Position numbers and translations under genes: made by a program
The notes under the pieces: generated by a model
What the model saw: the letters and a program-made list of their open reading frames with translations, nothing else
Told to the model about the DNA's origin: nothing
The model's database searches: none
Source of the DNA: CAZCTC01 sp964501335
GTDB lineage: Bacteria > Chloroflexota > Anaerolineae > B4-G1 > SLSP01
DNA: 64,000 nt
Direction of reading: 5' to 3'
Assembly (NCBI GenBank): GCA_964501335.1
Contig: CAZCTC010000030.1
Location: forward strand, 23,872 to 87,871
Shown here: piece by piece, positions 9,201-17,144 of the stretch
Numbering within the stretch: position 1 is the stretch's first letter
Layout: each line of letters starts with the position of its first letter

Positions 9201-12200
9201 GGCCGCCAGCTGGTCGGGTTCCAGCAGCCCCGTCGCGCCGGCGGTTTTGATAATTTCCTGGCCCAGGAGCCGCGTCTGCTCTCGCGTCAGGAGCAATGAA
9301 CGGCCGGCCCCCTCCACCTCCTTGGCGTATTCCACATAGGACTTCCCTGCCATGGTCAGCCCGCCGGTGACAGCCGTCCCCGCGAAGCCCACCGGCATGG
9401 CGATTTGCTCCAGATCACCGAAGATCTGCATGATGCCCATGGAATTCATGCGAGTCTTATTCAACTCATCGGCGAAGCGCCGCGCCCATCCGAATGAACC
9501 TTTGTATTTGTCTTCGGTTTCTTTGGCGTTTTGGGTAAGCCGGCGCTGCTCGGCCTGGGCCCGTCGCAACTCGCCGACCACCGTGTCGATCGTTTTGCCG
9601 GAAGCCTGCATGTCGGCCTCGACCTCGCCCCAGTCTTTACCCAGGCTGCCGGCCAGGACCCGCGCCTCCGCCGTCAGCTTATTGAGCCGGGTCTGCTCCG
9701 CCGCCGCGGCCTTTTTAGCGACAACCTCTTGCTTCGCCTCTTCGGTTTGTTGTTTCGCCGCCTCGACCATCACGGCCGCGCCGGCCTTCGTCTCCGCCGT
9801 CGCCCGCTTCTCCGCCTCCAGCGCCGCCGTCCGATCCGCCTGCAGCTTGAGCGTTGTCCGCCGCGCGGCCTGCTCCTTCTGGACCCCCTGCGCCTTTGCC
9901 TGGGCGGTGACCTCCGCCGTCGCCCGGCGCTCCGCCTGGATCTGCGCTTCAGCCCCAGCCCTGGCCGCCTGCGATCGCTCCGCCGCCTGGGCCCGCGCCT
10001 CCGCCGTCTCCTGCCGCATTCCTTCCGTGACCACGGCAGTGGCCCGGCGCGCCTCCTGAATGCGCTCCTCAGCTTCCGCGCGGGCGATCTGCCCGGCTTC
10101 GGCCGCCTGCGCCCGCGCCTGGGCGGTAACGTCGACCGAAGCGTCCGCCGGCTCAGCCGGAGCCGCCGCCTCCGGCGCCAGATCAGGAGCCTCAGCCGCA
10201 GCCCGGAGCTGAAAGGATTCCATGTCCGCGCCGGCATCCTGCAGACGCATCTGGAGATCTTCCATCTGCCCCCATAGCTGCTCCATCGCCGTCTCATCAT
10301 TTTGGAGCACGGCTGCGTCGAAGGCCTTCGTCAGGCCCTCCATCCGCTGACTCAACAGAAGGGCGATCTGGGACTGCTTTGCGGAAATCTGCGAAGAAAG
10401 TTCGTCAAGCTTTTTCAGTTCGTCGGCGCTGTAGCGTTGCTTTTGTTGGATATCCGTGCTCAGAACTTTATGCCAGGAATCATCGGACTCGCTTATATTC
10501 GAGCCGCGCATGGCCCCCGGCTTATAGAATTTTGACTCCTGGCCGACGCCGAAGCCGGTCGGCAGGTAGCCCTGGGCATACATGGCCTCATCCGCTGGAT
10601 TGACGCCCCGGAGCCGGCGCGCGTCCTCGACGGCTTGCTCAAACATAGCCTGATACCGGGCCGACGCAGCCGTCCCCCGCGTCATCATCCCCTCCATCTC
10701 GCTGCCCAGGCCGGAGATATCCGCCTCCAGCTCGCCGATCCGGGCATCGATAGCGTCCACCGGCAGGCCGGCCGCCGCTTCCTGGAACGCCGCCACTACC
10801 CGGTCGGCCGCCTGCTCCGAGTCTGCAATCAACTCGTTGTAGTCCAGCCCGGTCGCCCCCATCCGGGCAAGCCACTCATTGACATCCCGGACCATATCCG
10901 GCACCACCGAGTGCCCGACCAACTTGTCCCGCACCGTCTCCCAGATTTTGAGCAGCCCGGTCGCCTGCTGCGTCGCGCCTTCGATAACCGGCTGATCCAG
11001 GGACCGCTCCATGGCCTGCCGGGTAGCCTCGACCTCCTGCGCCAGCCGGCCCAGGATCTCGCGCGCCGCAGCCCCGCCTTCCTCCAAAGGCGCGCCGGTT
11101 TTGACGGTTCCTTTGATCTCCCGCTGAGCGACCGCTTCCAGCCGGCTCACCGCTTCCCGCTCCGCTTTCCCCATGCCGTCTGCAGACAGCCGCGCCGCGT
11201 CCAGGGCCGCCACCAACTTGATGAGCACCTTTTGCTGCTCGGAAAGCGCGATGGTGGCCGGCGCAGCCGCTTCGGCCAGAGCCCGCTCGCCCGCCACCAA
11301 ATCGACCAGCGTACCCTCGGCCCCCTTCGGCAGCTCAGTCGTCGCCCCTTGCTGGAGCCCGGCGCGCGTGGTCTCCATCTTTCTGATCAGATCGCGCCGG
11401 CGTTCCGCGAGGGATTGCATCTGTTCCAGCGCCGTCGCGGCAGCGCTCTGGCCGGACCCGCGCAACGCATTGGCGACTTCCGTCACGCTCTTCGACGACC
11501 ACTCCTGCCAGAACTTCAACTCGTCCCGCAGCGGCCCTTCCAACTCGTTGCGCCGCCGCTCCAGCATCTCGATCAGATGCTCGTTGTCCCCGGTCATACG
11601 CAGGGACCGCGCCTGATTCAACTGCTGATTGAGCCGATCCTGTTCGGCCAGCAGCCCCTGGTATTCGGCTTCCCACTGCCGGCGCTCTTCGCTCCAGGTT
11701 TCCGGCCGCTGGACCGAGCCGGCCGGCCGCGCCGCCAGCGCCGCTTCCATCTGCTGATTGACGGCCTCGATCTGGGGGAGAAGCGCGTCCACCGCAGCCT
11801 TCGCCGCCTGCATCTCGGCAGCCTGCCGGCGCTTGATCTCCTGAATCAAGTTGACCGTCTTCCCGCCAATATCCACGGTCATCTTGTTCAGTTCGCTGTC
11901 CACTTCCTTGAGCCGACGAGTGACCGCGCCCTTGGTGCCGGCTTCGTCCAGACCCTTGAACAACTCCGAAAGGCCCGAAGTCGGCCCGCCGCCCATGGGA
12001 TTGACGGGAGTTGTCCCCAATTGGCCCATGCGGGCATTGATCGCGTCCAGCTCTCCCTGAAGCGCGCGCGCCTGCTCGGTGAGCTTGAGCGTTTTCTTAC
12101 CGGCTTCGTCCAGGGCGATATTCAGACCCGGCAAGTCGGCGATGATGTCGTCGGCGATGTTGCCGGAGCCAGGACGGACCAGACCAGTGAGCCGGCGCTG

Positions 12201-12596
12201 AAAATCGGTGAGCAAGCTCTCGACTTGTCCCCACTGGCCCACCAGCCCCTCCGTCAGGGCAGAGCCGACTTTCCCGGCGGCGCTGCGCATGGCCGTAATC
12301 TGCCGCACAGTTTCAGCCAGCCCTTCCACCTCTACCTTCCCCGCGATGGTGAGCGGGCCGGAGCCGGCCGCGCGCAAGGCTTCGACCTGGGCAATGGCCT
12401 GATCCAGGCCTTTGATTTTCACGGCCCCGCCGATGTTGAGCTGGTCCAAACGCTGGATCAGCGCCTGGATAGCAGCCTCGTCAAAGGCAAGCGGGATCTC
12501 CAGCGTGAGAGCCTGCTCCAGCTGCGCCCGCAGGGCCGGCGCCTGCGACTGCGCATCACGGCCGTCGATCGAGATCTGCAAACTCAGATCAGGCAT
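6297..12596 (-). CDS. Tail tape measure protein
   Basis: This 2099-residue protein is the largest in the window and lies between virion morphogenesis and tail-tip genes, as tape measures do. Residues ~1-900 are helical, a very Ala/Glu/Arg/Gln-rich coiled coil spans ~870-1040, and a TP901-like core follows (FAGTAVTGGLTMAGKSYVEY). Hydrophobic Gly/Ala stretches occur near 1440 and 1600-1690. A charged KxxE/R-rich coiled coil lies near 1800-1950, and the C-terminus ends in amphipathic sequence. At the general 0.15 nm per residue rule the tail would be roughly 300 nm, which is long for a siphovirus. GGAGG precedes the ATG. Confidence 0.92.
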   Translation of the reverse strand: MPDLSLQISIDGRDAQSQAPALRAQLEQALTLEIPLAFDEAAIQALIQRLDQLNIGGAVKIKGLDQAIAQVEALRAAGSGPLTIAGKVEVEGLAETVRQITAMRSAAGKVGSALTEGLVGQWGQVESLLTDFQRRLTGLVRPGSGNIADDIIADLPGLNIALDEAGKKTLKLTEQARALQGELDAINARMGQLGTTPVNPMGGGPTSGLSELFKGLDEAGTKGAVTRRLKEVDSELNKMTVDIGGKTVNLIQEIKRRQAAEMQAAKAAVDALLPQIEAVNQQMEAALAARPAGSVQRPETWSEERRQWEAEYQGLLAEQDRLNQQLNQARSLRMTGDNEHLIEMLERRRNELEGPLRDELKFWQEWSSKSVTEVANALRGSGQSAAATALEQMQSLAERRRDLIRKMETTRAGLQQGATTELPKGAEGTLVDLVAGERALAEAAAPATIALSEQQKVLIKLVAALDAARLSADGMGKAEREAVSRLEAVAQREIKGTVKTGAPLEEGGAAAREILGRLAQEVEATRQAMERSLDQPVIEGATQQATGLLKIWETVRDKLVGHSVVPDMVRDVNEWLARMGATGLDYNELIADSEQAADRVVAAFQEAAAGLPVDAIDARIGELEADISGLGSEMEGMMTRGTAASARYQAMFEQAVEDARRLRGVNPADEAMYAQGYLPTGFGVGQESKFYKPGAMRGSNISESDDSWHKVLSTDIQQKQRYSADELKKLDELSSQISAKQSQIALLLSQRMEGLTKAFDAAVLQNDETAMEQLWGQMEDLQMRLQDAGADMESFQLRAAAEAPDLAPEAAAPAEPADASVDVTAQARAQAAEAGQIARAEAEERIQEARRATAVVTEGMRQETAEARAQAAERSQAARAGAEAQIQAERRATAEVTAQAKAQGVQKEQAARRTTLKLQADRTAALEAEKRATAETKAGAAVMVEAAKQQTEEAKQEVVAKKAAAAEQTRLNKLTAEARVLAGSLGKDWGEVEADMQASGKTIDTVVGELRRAQAEQRRLTQNAKETEDKYKGSFGWARRFADELNKTRMNSMGIMQIFGDLEQIAMPVGFAGTAVTGGLTMAGKSYVEYAKEVEGAGRSLLLTREQTRLLGQEIIKTAGATGLLEPDQLAAGTAEWARATGQVVEGQEDIARIMKETLPMQRLSVLANENITDITEGTAAAISQFGLTMDDVEEITAKFYITSQNSIASVGSLAEGLKYVGPQARQMGDSLSDAFAVLGTLASKGVQGSMAGTGYRTMLVQMVDQSKEAKAALAEIFGPDQNPFFDAQGQFIGTAAAIDKLAAATENMSEQEKSEFLNKIFETRALTTVTSLIEAQTEGRKRGINVLRAQADLIDGVTNSETEAYAAMQKELTGATIAQMGAIDLWNKTIDSWNESDVQRVAQAEMRWKGFWLTIGADALDVAMPAIETAIGMLENMTDLVRDNPIAKFAIGTLGVLGAGGIGLVGLASGISSLGRVVAGTWSTLAAWKAASAGEAAAKNAQAGQIVTAGQQFQATVVAAAEQAAAALQGGATTAAATEEGGAVAESATEVAGGEAETAIEVAGATTETAIENGGAAGKAALGAAGAAAPAVAGGAIATGGTVLTAAGGVSLSSLLAAISAPVVAGGLALGGAGYEGLRGLGVIDGPGLDKFASVAAYKIGSLFSEQTGQDWFTAVAQATGAMKDFSRATDGMSQSAQDAWAARYAGLAGQYASGGGGLEGVAQINKGAAGGVSQDDLDKAIEIYEAYLKRHTEIIKDAADDIADAGRDLQKDLGKLEKDYYKNRDKTAQDFYDDEQKRDDEVRRRQEEALREHQLKMQRMEEDHYLALWEFSISRDALSMFKENQKYDLEKKRAEEDFANKQATDTENAARERAERQAQFEQRMADMQVEYEEERANRLQEYAERVAEIQRQRDEELAALDQENYEKIKKIMGYNAEEQALLDAHRTAMLADMSLWLDHNRQLWLNYVSSLPTPQWAAGGGSSPADYYPQPAAPAHGGAAYALGGYVTATEPALVHQGEFVINARTAAQIEANMGPITQGRLAGMSAGGGDVVVQVPIDAKFVGVADADRDWIDQKLDEFAGQVTDQVLGQVARIIR

Positions 12597-12605
12597 AAGG
12601 ACCTC

Positions 12606-13160
12606 CTACTTTGCGCCCAGCCGGCGCATCCTCTGGTAAATGACCTGGGTGGCCTGGTTTTCCACCTGACGTTCAGCATCCCGGCTTAAACCGATAAAGG
12701 GCCGGGCCGGCACAATTGAATTGCTCATCGTAAGACCGCCCGAATTCAACGTTCTGATGCGGTTCGGCGTCTTCGGATCGTCTTCGGCGCTGAGGATAAT
12801 GATGGTGCGGCCCAGGATGCGCATGAACTGCGTAACATTCCGGGGATGCTGCGGATCGGTAAAGGACCGCTTGAGGTCGCCAGTCCGCACCAGGATTGGA
12901 TGCTCGGCCCCAACGCTGAACCGAATCCCGCGCCCATCGATGCCCAACCGGCGTTCTGCCTGAGTGCGACGCGCCAGCGGCACCCAGGGCTCGCCCGAAG
13001 GTTCGCTCTCCCGCTCAAAATTAAGCGCGATCCCGCGCCGCGCCGCGTCGGCGATGATTTCGCTTTCCCGGTTGGAGAGCAGGCCGACCTCAGATAGCGA
13101 CTTCCACCAGGAATCCGAAGCTTTACTGCGAGCAACGGTAACTTTAAGCGGCATTCCCAT
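12606..13160 (-). CDS. Phage virion morphogenesis protein (Mu gpG-like tail completion)
   Basis: The 184-residue protein contains SGEPWVPLARRTQAERR, ILVRTGDLKRSFTD and PARPFIGLS. These are the three spaced blocks typical of the phage virion morphogenesis / tail-completion family related to Mu gpG. Members act at the head-tail joining end of the tail. Its start overlaps the end of the methyltransferase gene by 17 bp, and the tape-measure gene follows. Usually this gene sits before the tail tube; its position next to the tape measure is slightly displaced. Confidence 0.75.
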   Translation of the reverse strand: MGMPLKVTVARSKASDSWWKSLSEVGLLSNRESEIIADAARRGIALNFERESEPSGEPWVPLARRTQAERRLGIDGRGIRFSVGAEHPILVRTGDLKRSFTDPQHPRNVTQFMRILGRTIIILSAEDDPKTPNRIRTLNSGGLTMSNSIVPARPFIGLSRDAERQVENQATQVIYQRMRRLGAK

Positions 13161-14487
13161 TCTCCACTTTTTCAGGCTTCAATCCCAGGCCGGCCAACCG
13201 CTCCAGGATCACGGAGCACAACTCCGGCTTCAACTCGAAGCCGAACCCCAGCCGGCCCATGGTCTCGGCCGCCTCGAACATCGTCCCCGACCCAGAAAAG
13301 GGATCGTAGACCACATCGCCTCGCTTCGACCCATCGCTCATCAGCCGCGCGATCAATTCGACCGGCTTCTGGGTTGGATGCAAGGGGTTGGCCGCCGGTT
13401 TGTCGTACTCCAGAACCGTCGTACAAAACTTGCGGTAGAACTTGTGCCGGCCGCTCCAGCCGTACACTACAAAAGAAAAGGCCTTCTCCGGGCCGGCCGC
13501 CTCGATCACGCGCCGCTCCCGGCGGTCGCCCATCGCCACAAATTCATGGCGCGGGGAATAATCGGACCGCCCAGGGACGTGAAGATTTTTCACCCAGACC
13601 AGATAAGTGCTCAAGGTGAGCCGGCAATCGTCCAGAGCCAGCCGCAGGTTGTGCAGCTCGCGCCCCGACATGAAAATATAGAAGGTGTTGTAGCTCGCCC
13701 AGGGAATCGGACGGAGGAAAGACGCGAAGAAAGCGCGGTAATCGGTCCGCGCATCGTTGGCGACTTCCCGCGAAGCCGCCTTCGCAGTGGAGGAATGCCG
13801 CCGGCTGACCAGATCGAGGAAGTCGCTCTTCCCGCCGTAGTCCACTCCATAGGGCGGATCGGTGAGCAAGAGCGCCACTTTACGATCGCCCAACAGTTGC
13901 TTCACGTTGGCCGGGATGGAGCAATCCCCACATAGGAGATAATGCGCCTGACCGGGATGGGCCAAAGAGGGGATGCGCCAGAGGTCGCCGGCCTGGACCG
14001 CCCACTTCTCCTGGGCCGACTCCGCTACGGTCGGCTCGCGGTCGCCCTCCGGGGAGAAGTCGCCGGCCAGCAGACCGTTTTGATTGGCGAGATATTCCAG
14101 AAACTGAGCAACCGCCGGATCTTCGCTTTTTACCTGCAGGAGCAATTCTTCCAGTTTGCCTTTGTCCGCCTTCGCCAGCTGGGCGATCGGATCGTAGGCC
14201 AGCAGAAGCAGGTCGGCCTCTTCGTCGGTCAGGTCGGTGATCGCTACCCGCACAGTCAGCCCCGGCACAGTGCGCTTGCGCAGGTGACCGTCGACGAACG
14301 CCAGCCGGCCGCCAGCGCGCGCGGAGTAGTAAGCGAGAGGGACGCCGGCCCAACCAACTTCCCGCAGGACTCCCTCAAGAGCGTCCTGCTGCTCCTGGGG
14401 ATGGGTCTTCGGGTTCCGGGGATTGTCGTCGATCTCTCCCAACGTCATCTCTCGAACCTCTGTGATTCTGTTCCTGATCGCGTCCAT
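13144..14487 (-). CDS. DNA methyltransferase with ParB-like N-terminal domain
   Basis: The 447-residue protein has two parts. Residues ~1-100 resemble a ParB/Srx-type domain (DNPRNPKTHPQEQ, FVDGHLRKR). The rest is an amino-methyltransferase: the catalytic DPPY motif (LLLTDPPYGVDYG) comes before the SAM-binding motif DPFSGSGT, the beta-class order of N4-cytosine or N6-adenine enzymes. HPTQKP, conserved in such enzymes, precedes the SAM motif. It probably modifies phage DNA against host restriction. ATG 14487 has AGGAGC upstream. It interrupts the tail gene module between chaperones and tape measure, an uncommon location. Confidence 0.88.
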   Translation of the reverse strand: MDAIRNRITEVREMTLGEIDDNPRNPKTHPQEQQDALEGVLREVGWAGVPLAYYSARAGGRLAFVDGHLRKRTVPGLTVRVAITDLTDEEADLLLLAYDPIAQLAKADKGKLEELLLQVKSEDPAVAQFLEYLANQNGLLAGDFSPEGDREPTVAESAQEKWAVQAGDLWRIPSLAHPGQAHYLLCGDCSIPANVKQLLGDRKVALLLTDPPYGVDYGGKSDFLDLVSRRHSSTAKAASREVANDARTDYRAFFASFLRPIPWASYNTFYIFMSGRELHNLRLALDDCRLTLSTYLVWVKNLHVPGRSDYSPRHEFVAMGDRRERRVIEAAGPEKAFSFVVYGWSGRHKFYRKFCTTVLEYDKPAANPLHPTQKPVELIARLMSDGSKRGDVVYDPFSGSGTMFEAAETMGRLGFGFELKPELCSVILERLAGLGLKPEKVENGNAA

Positions 14488-14535
14488 GCTCCTCCTAAAA
14501 ATAGCGACGCGAGGCAAAAGCCACCCCGCGCCGCC

Positions 14536-14775
14536 TCAATCCAGTCCCATATCCCGCCGGATCATGCGATCCTGCCAGTTGAGGATCGCCATATCGTGGA
14601 TAAACCACTCCGGCCAGTCGGCCATCCCTCCGGCAAAGAGGGGGATCTGCCAGTCAAAACTTTTCCCCATTTTCCACAGGGGTATGGATAACTCTGGTTT
14701 ATAAAGTTCCCATTCCCCATCATCTTCCAGATTTCCGGCGTTTTTTGACTCCTTAAGCGCCCGGTTGTATTCCAT
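14536..14775 (-). CDS. Tail assembly chaperone T-extension reached by -1 frameshift
   Basis: This 79-residue frame starts at an ATG, but the same frame is open without a stop from 14814, the end of a slippery heptamer inside the preceding gene. After a -1 shift the codons run R-R-E-S-H-Q-R-D-V-R-L-K-L-M-E-Y-N-R into this frame. A fusion of 121 upstream plus 92 downstream residues (213 aa) would result. Such G/GT pairs sit between tail tube and tape measure genes in many siphoviruses; the T part binds the tape measure during assembly. The protein is W-, D- and M-rich. Independent initiation at 14775 is possible but has no good ribosome site. Confidence 0.75.
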   Translation of the reverse strand: MEYNRALKESKNAGNLEDDGEWELYKPELSIPLWKMGKSFDWQIPLFAGGMADWPEWFIHDMAILNWQDRMIRRDMGLD

Positions 14776-14786
14776 CAGCTTGAGTC

Positions 14787-15176
14787 TTACGTCTCGCTGA
14801 TGGGACTCCCTGCGTTTTTTTCGGCCTCCTGACTCGAAGACGTTTCGTAAGGCGACCAGTGTGGATTCAGGTCGAAGACCGCTTCGGACCAGATCCAGAA
14901 AAATTGCTCAGGAAGCTCCAAAAAAGTATCGATATCCATCTCGATATCCAGACCCTCTGCCTGGACAGTAGCGGCGATCAAAGCCGGGTAAGCGTACCGC
15001 GCCATAACAACGGCAGCCCCGCCGGCCAGGCCGGCGAGGCTGCTTTCTTTGATGTAGCGCTCTGCCCGTCCCTGGAGCACAGTTCGTTTCATGCCGTCCA
15101 GTGCGGTGGCCTCGCGGACCACCAAACGGATGTCGTGACCTGCGTCCTTGAATTCGACAGTGCGTGTATCGCCCAT
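14787..15176 (-). CDS. Tail assembly chaperone G
   Basis: A 129-residue acidic protein that starts on the ATG overlapping the tail tube stop by one base. It has a helical body (SLAGLAGGAAVVMARYAYPALIAA is the most hydrophobic part) and an acidic C-terminal region ending SQEAEKNAGSPISET. Size, position after the tail tube and a slippery A_AAA_AAC at codons 120-121 (14814-14820) fit the gpG-type chaperone that coats the tape measure before tube polymerisation. Sequence similarity to a named family was not recognised. Confidence 0.8.
   Translation of the reverse strand: MGDTRTVEFKDAGHDIRLVVREATALDGMKRTVLQGRAERYIKESSLAGLAGGAAVVMARYAYPALIAATVQAEGLDIEMDIDTFLELPEQFFWIWSEAVFDLNPHWSPYETSSSQEAEKNAGSPISET
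14814..14820 (-). promoter_or_regulatory. -1 ribosomal frameshift site A_AAA_AAC
   Basis: On the minus strand the zero-frame codons are GAA AAA AAC GCA, so the X_XXY_YYZ heptamer A_AAA_AAC is in the correct phase. Slipping back one base opens a frame that runs to the stop at 14536-14538. This heptamer is one of the most efficient -1 shift sites known in bacteria. Confidence 0.85.
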
Positions 15177-16006
15177 TACGCCATCTCGTACAGGCAGAAG
15201 ATGATTACACCGGCGGCCGGAGCTGTCAAGAACGTGATCGCGGTAGCCGACGCGGTCGGTCCGGTCGGTTTATACTCGCCATCCACCCAGAAATAAACCT
15301 TAGCCGCCGACGCGGCCGGCTTATCGGTGGGCAAGTTAAAAACCGTCACGGTGCCGTCGCCTTTCCAGGCTACAACATTGGGCTCTTTCTCGGTAATACC
15401 GAAAGACACCTTTCCGCGCGTGTACCCGTCAGCGGCTTTCGTGTATTCGGCTCCCCACAAATGCGTCTTGCTGGGCGTCGGCTGGATGGTATAGCCGTTT
15501 TCATCGCCGGCGCTCTTTTCCATTGCGCCGCCCTTGGGAATGGCATGCGCCTTCGGTACCACCATGTACTTCCAACGCCGACTCCCAAAGGTAGGACTCG
15601 ATTCGTCAGTATCCAGCGCCTGACGATAAGCAAAAAGACCAACCAAAGGCTCTCGCCCCTGTTGATCCGTCCCCATCCCCATCACCTGCATGTCGCCGAT
15701 GGTATTGACTTTCACCCCCTGCAACATCGCATCGAGATCAAGGTTGCTCTTGGAAGTTTTGAAATCGATGGTCCCGACTTCGGTAGGGGGAAGCGTGTCA
15801 GCTGCGAACACGTTATCATCACCGTAATGGGTGATGACCTCAGGTTCGGCGAAGTTGGGAGTCAGGGAACTGGCGCCCTGAGCGAGCATGCCTTCATAAC
15901 CGGTCGCGCCGGCAGTCGCAACCACAACCGCACCGTCCGACCCCAACGCGAAAAACCGGGCATGTCGAAACCCGGCACCAGAAACAACTTTACCTACAGC
16001 AGTCAT
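15176..16006 (-). CDS. Major tail tube protein
   Basis: A 276-residue protein with beta-rich, Gly/Thr/Val-rich sequence, preceded by GGAGGGTAAAG and a good ATG. It lies between the tail completion gene and the frameshifting chaperones, the fixed position of the tail tube subunit in siphoviruses. Segments such as EVGTIDFKTSKSNLDLDAML and GKVSFGITEKEPNVVAWKGD fit a tube fold that stacks in hexameric rings. The last residues (AGVIIFCLYEMA) look like a final beta strand. The identity comes from context and composition rather than a recognised motif. Confidence 0.8.
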   Translation of the reverse strand: MTAVGKVVSGAGFRHARFFALGSDGAVVVATAGATGYEGMLAQGASSLTPNFAEPEVITHYGDDNVFAADTLPPTEVGTIDFKTSKSNLDLDAMLQGVKVNTIGDMQVMGMGTDQQGREPLVGLFAYRQALDTDESSPTFGSRRWKYMVVPKAHAIPKGGAMEKSAGDENGYTIQPTPSKTHLWGAEYTKAADGYTRGKVSFGITEKEPNVVAWKGDGTVTVFNLPTDKPAASAAKVYFWVDGEYKPTGPTASATAITFLTAPAAGVIIFCLYEMA

Positions 16007-16008
16007 CT

Positions 16009-16494
16009 TTACCCTCCGTAAAATTCCTGATCTTTGCTGTAAACCAGATCGCCTTCGAACTTGACCTCTTCGAAGTCCAGATCGAAATCAGCGAACTTTT
16101 CATGTCCGCCACGCTCGTCGTAACGGACCGTCACAATGGCCGCTCCGCGGGAGAGCAACACAGGCTTCCCGACCAGTGCGTCGATCACCGCATCCCTGAC
16201 ATCCCGGATTTCTCCGTAACCGTTGGAGCGGTCATAAATGAAAACAGAGCAGCGAGCCACGCGCCCATTGCCGCCCTTCGTTTCCCCTCGATCCATTACC
16301 AGGACAGCCAGCACGCCGGAGCCGGAGCCGGAGCCCGCCATCCGGGTCTGCTGCGCCGCCGAAAGGAACTCCGGCGTCAAGTCGCCAGATCCGAAAATCC
16401 CAGCGCTCCCGTCGACGATAGCGCCAGTAACTTCCGGCGCCGCCTCCAGTGTTGCCTGGGCCCAGGCCGCAAGGTCGCTATACCGCGTCGCCAT
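16009..16494 (-). CDS. Tail terminator / minor tail protein
   Basis: A 161-residue protein beginning MATRYSDLAAWAQATLEAAPEV, with a Ser/Gly run (GSGSGSGVL) near residue 55 and a C-terminal beta-rich part (VKFEGDLVYSKDQEFYGG). It lies directly before the tail tube gene with a 2-bp gap and overlaps the upstream gene by 17 bp. In siphovirus modules this slot encodes the tail terminator that caps the tube and joins it to the head. The function is inferred from position. Confidence 0.65.
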   Translation of the reverse strand: MATRYSDLAAWAQATLEAAPEVTGAIVDGSAGIFGSGDLTPEFLSAAQQTRMAGSGSGSGVLAVLVMDRGETKGGNGRVARCSVFIYDRSNGYGEIRDVRDAVIDALVGKPVLLSRGAAIVTVRYDERGGHEKFADFDLDFEEVKFEGDLVYSKDQEFYGG

Positions 16495-16777
16495 GGTCGC
16501 CCTCAGCGGCCGCGTCTACCTGGCCGGTCGGCCCGCCCTCCATCTGCAAACGTTTGCAGATGGGTTTGTAAAAGATCTTCCACCGGCCTTCCTTCTCCGC
16601 CTCGATCTTCGTGACGGTCCCAACTCGCTGACCATCAGAGACCAGGGTGGAGCCGGTTGGGACCGGCGGACGCTGCCAGGCCATCCCCTGCGTCACAAAG
16701 AAACCTTCGCCGACTGCAAAGGGAACAAACCGCCAGAGAAAAACCTCACCGCTGAAAGCCGCAACCTCGTTGCCCAT
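16478..16777 (-). CDS. Phage head-tail region protein containing a palindrome copy
   Basis: A 99-residue protein, beta-rich (VAAFSGEVFLWRFVPFAVGEGFFV), in the connector block. A copy of the 20-bp palindrome lies inside it and is translated as ICKRLQM, so the DNA signal has been kept within coding sequence. It overlaps the next gene by 17 bp and follows the previous one by 9 bp. I do not recognise the family; a head-closure or minor structural role is likely from location. Confidence 0.65.
   Translation of the reverse strand: MGNEVAAFSGEVFLWRFVPFAVGEGFFVTQGMAWQRPPVPTGSTLVSDGQRVGTVTKIEAEKEGRWKIFYKPICKRLQMEGGPTGQVDAAAEGDHGDAV
16542..16561. repeat. 20-bp palindrome, copy 2 (inside a gene)
   Basis: Identical to copy 1, but located within the coding sequence 16478-16777. 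This argues against it being only a terminator or an intergenic operator. Confidence 0.9.
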
Positions 16778-16786
16778 GCGCCCCCT

Positions 16787-17137
16787 TTACTGGATTTGCT
16801 CCAAACTGACAACTAATCCGGCCGGATTGGGAGCCAGCGAAAGTGCCCGGTACCGCTCCGAACCAGTCCACACCTCGTCGCCGGCCTGGATGTTGGCGTA
16901 GGTCGGCGCATGCATGACAAAGCCGGCCTGCCCAGCCGTCCCCTGAACGGTCTGCGCATCGCCGTCGCCGGCCGCCTCAGCAATGCGAGCTGTAAAGAAT
17001 CCGACCCGCTGCTGCTGGCCGCCTTTGGTCTTCCGGTAGATCTGAACCGCCGTGTACAGGTCAGAAGCGACCCGGTTCAAAGCGGCTTTAAAAAGCGCTT
17101 GCCTTACTCTTCCGTTGAATTGCGTTCGCGTTGGCAT
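16787..17137 (-). CDS. Head-tail connector / joining protein
   Basis: A 116-residue protein starting MPTRTQFNGRVRQALFKAALNRVA, with a Lys/Gln-rich loop (RKTKGGQQQ) and a C-terminal beta segment (GDEVWTGSERYRALSLAPNPAGLVVSLEQIQ). The latter resembles minor capsid or head-closure proteins of the gp10/stopper type. ATG 17137 is chosen over an upstream start because GAGGCGG sits at the right distance. It lies eight bases after the gp6-like gene. Role assigned from order between the capsid and tail tube genes. Confidence 0.65.
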   Translation of the reverse strand: MPTRTQFNGRVRQALFKAALNRVASDLYTAVQIYRKTKGGQQQRVGFFTARIAEAAGDGDAQTVQGTAGQAGFVMHAPTYANIQAGDEVWTGSERYRALSLAPNPAGLVVSLEQIQ

Positions 17138-17144
17138 ATCCGCC

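Noticed and set aside
6543..12689. Long plus-strand ORFs opposite the tape measure (6543-7736, 10635-12689)
   Set aside because: Anti-frame shadows of a GC-rich gene, rich in Arg, Leu, His and Pro; the minus frame has clear tape-measure features.
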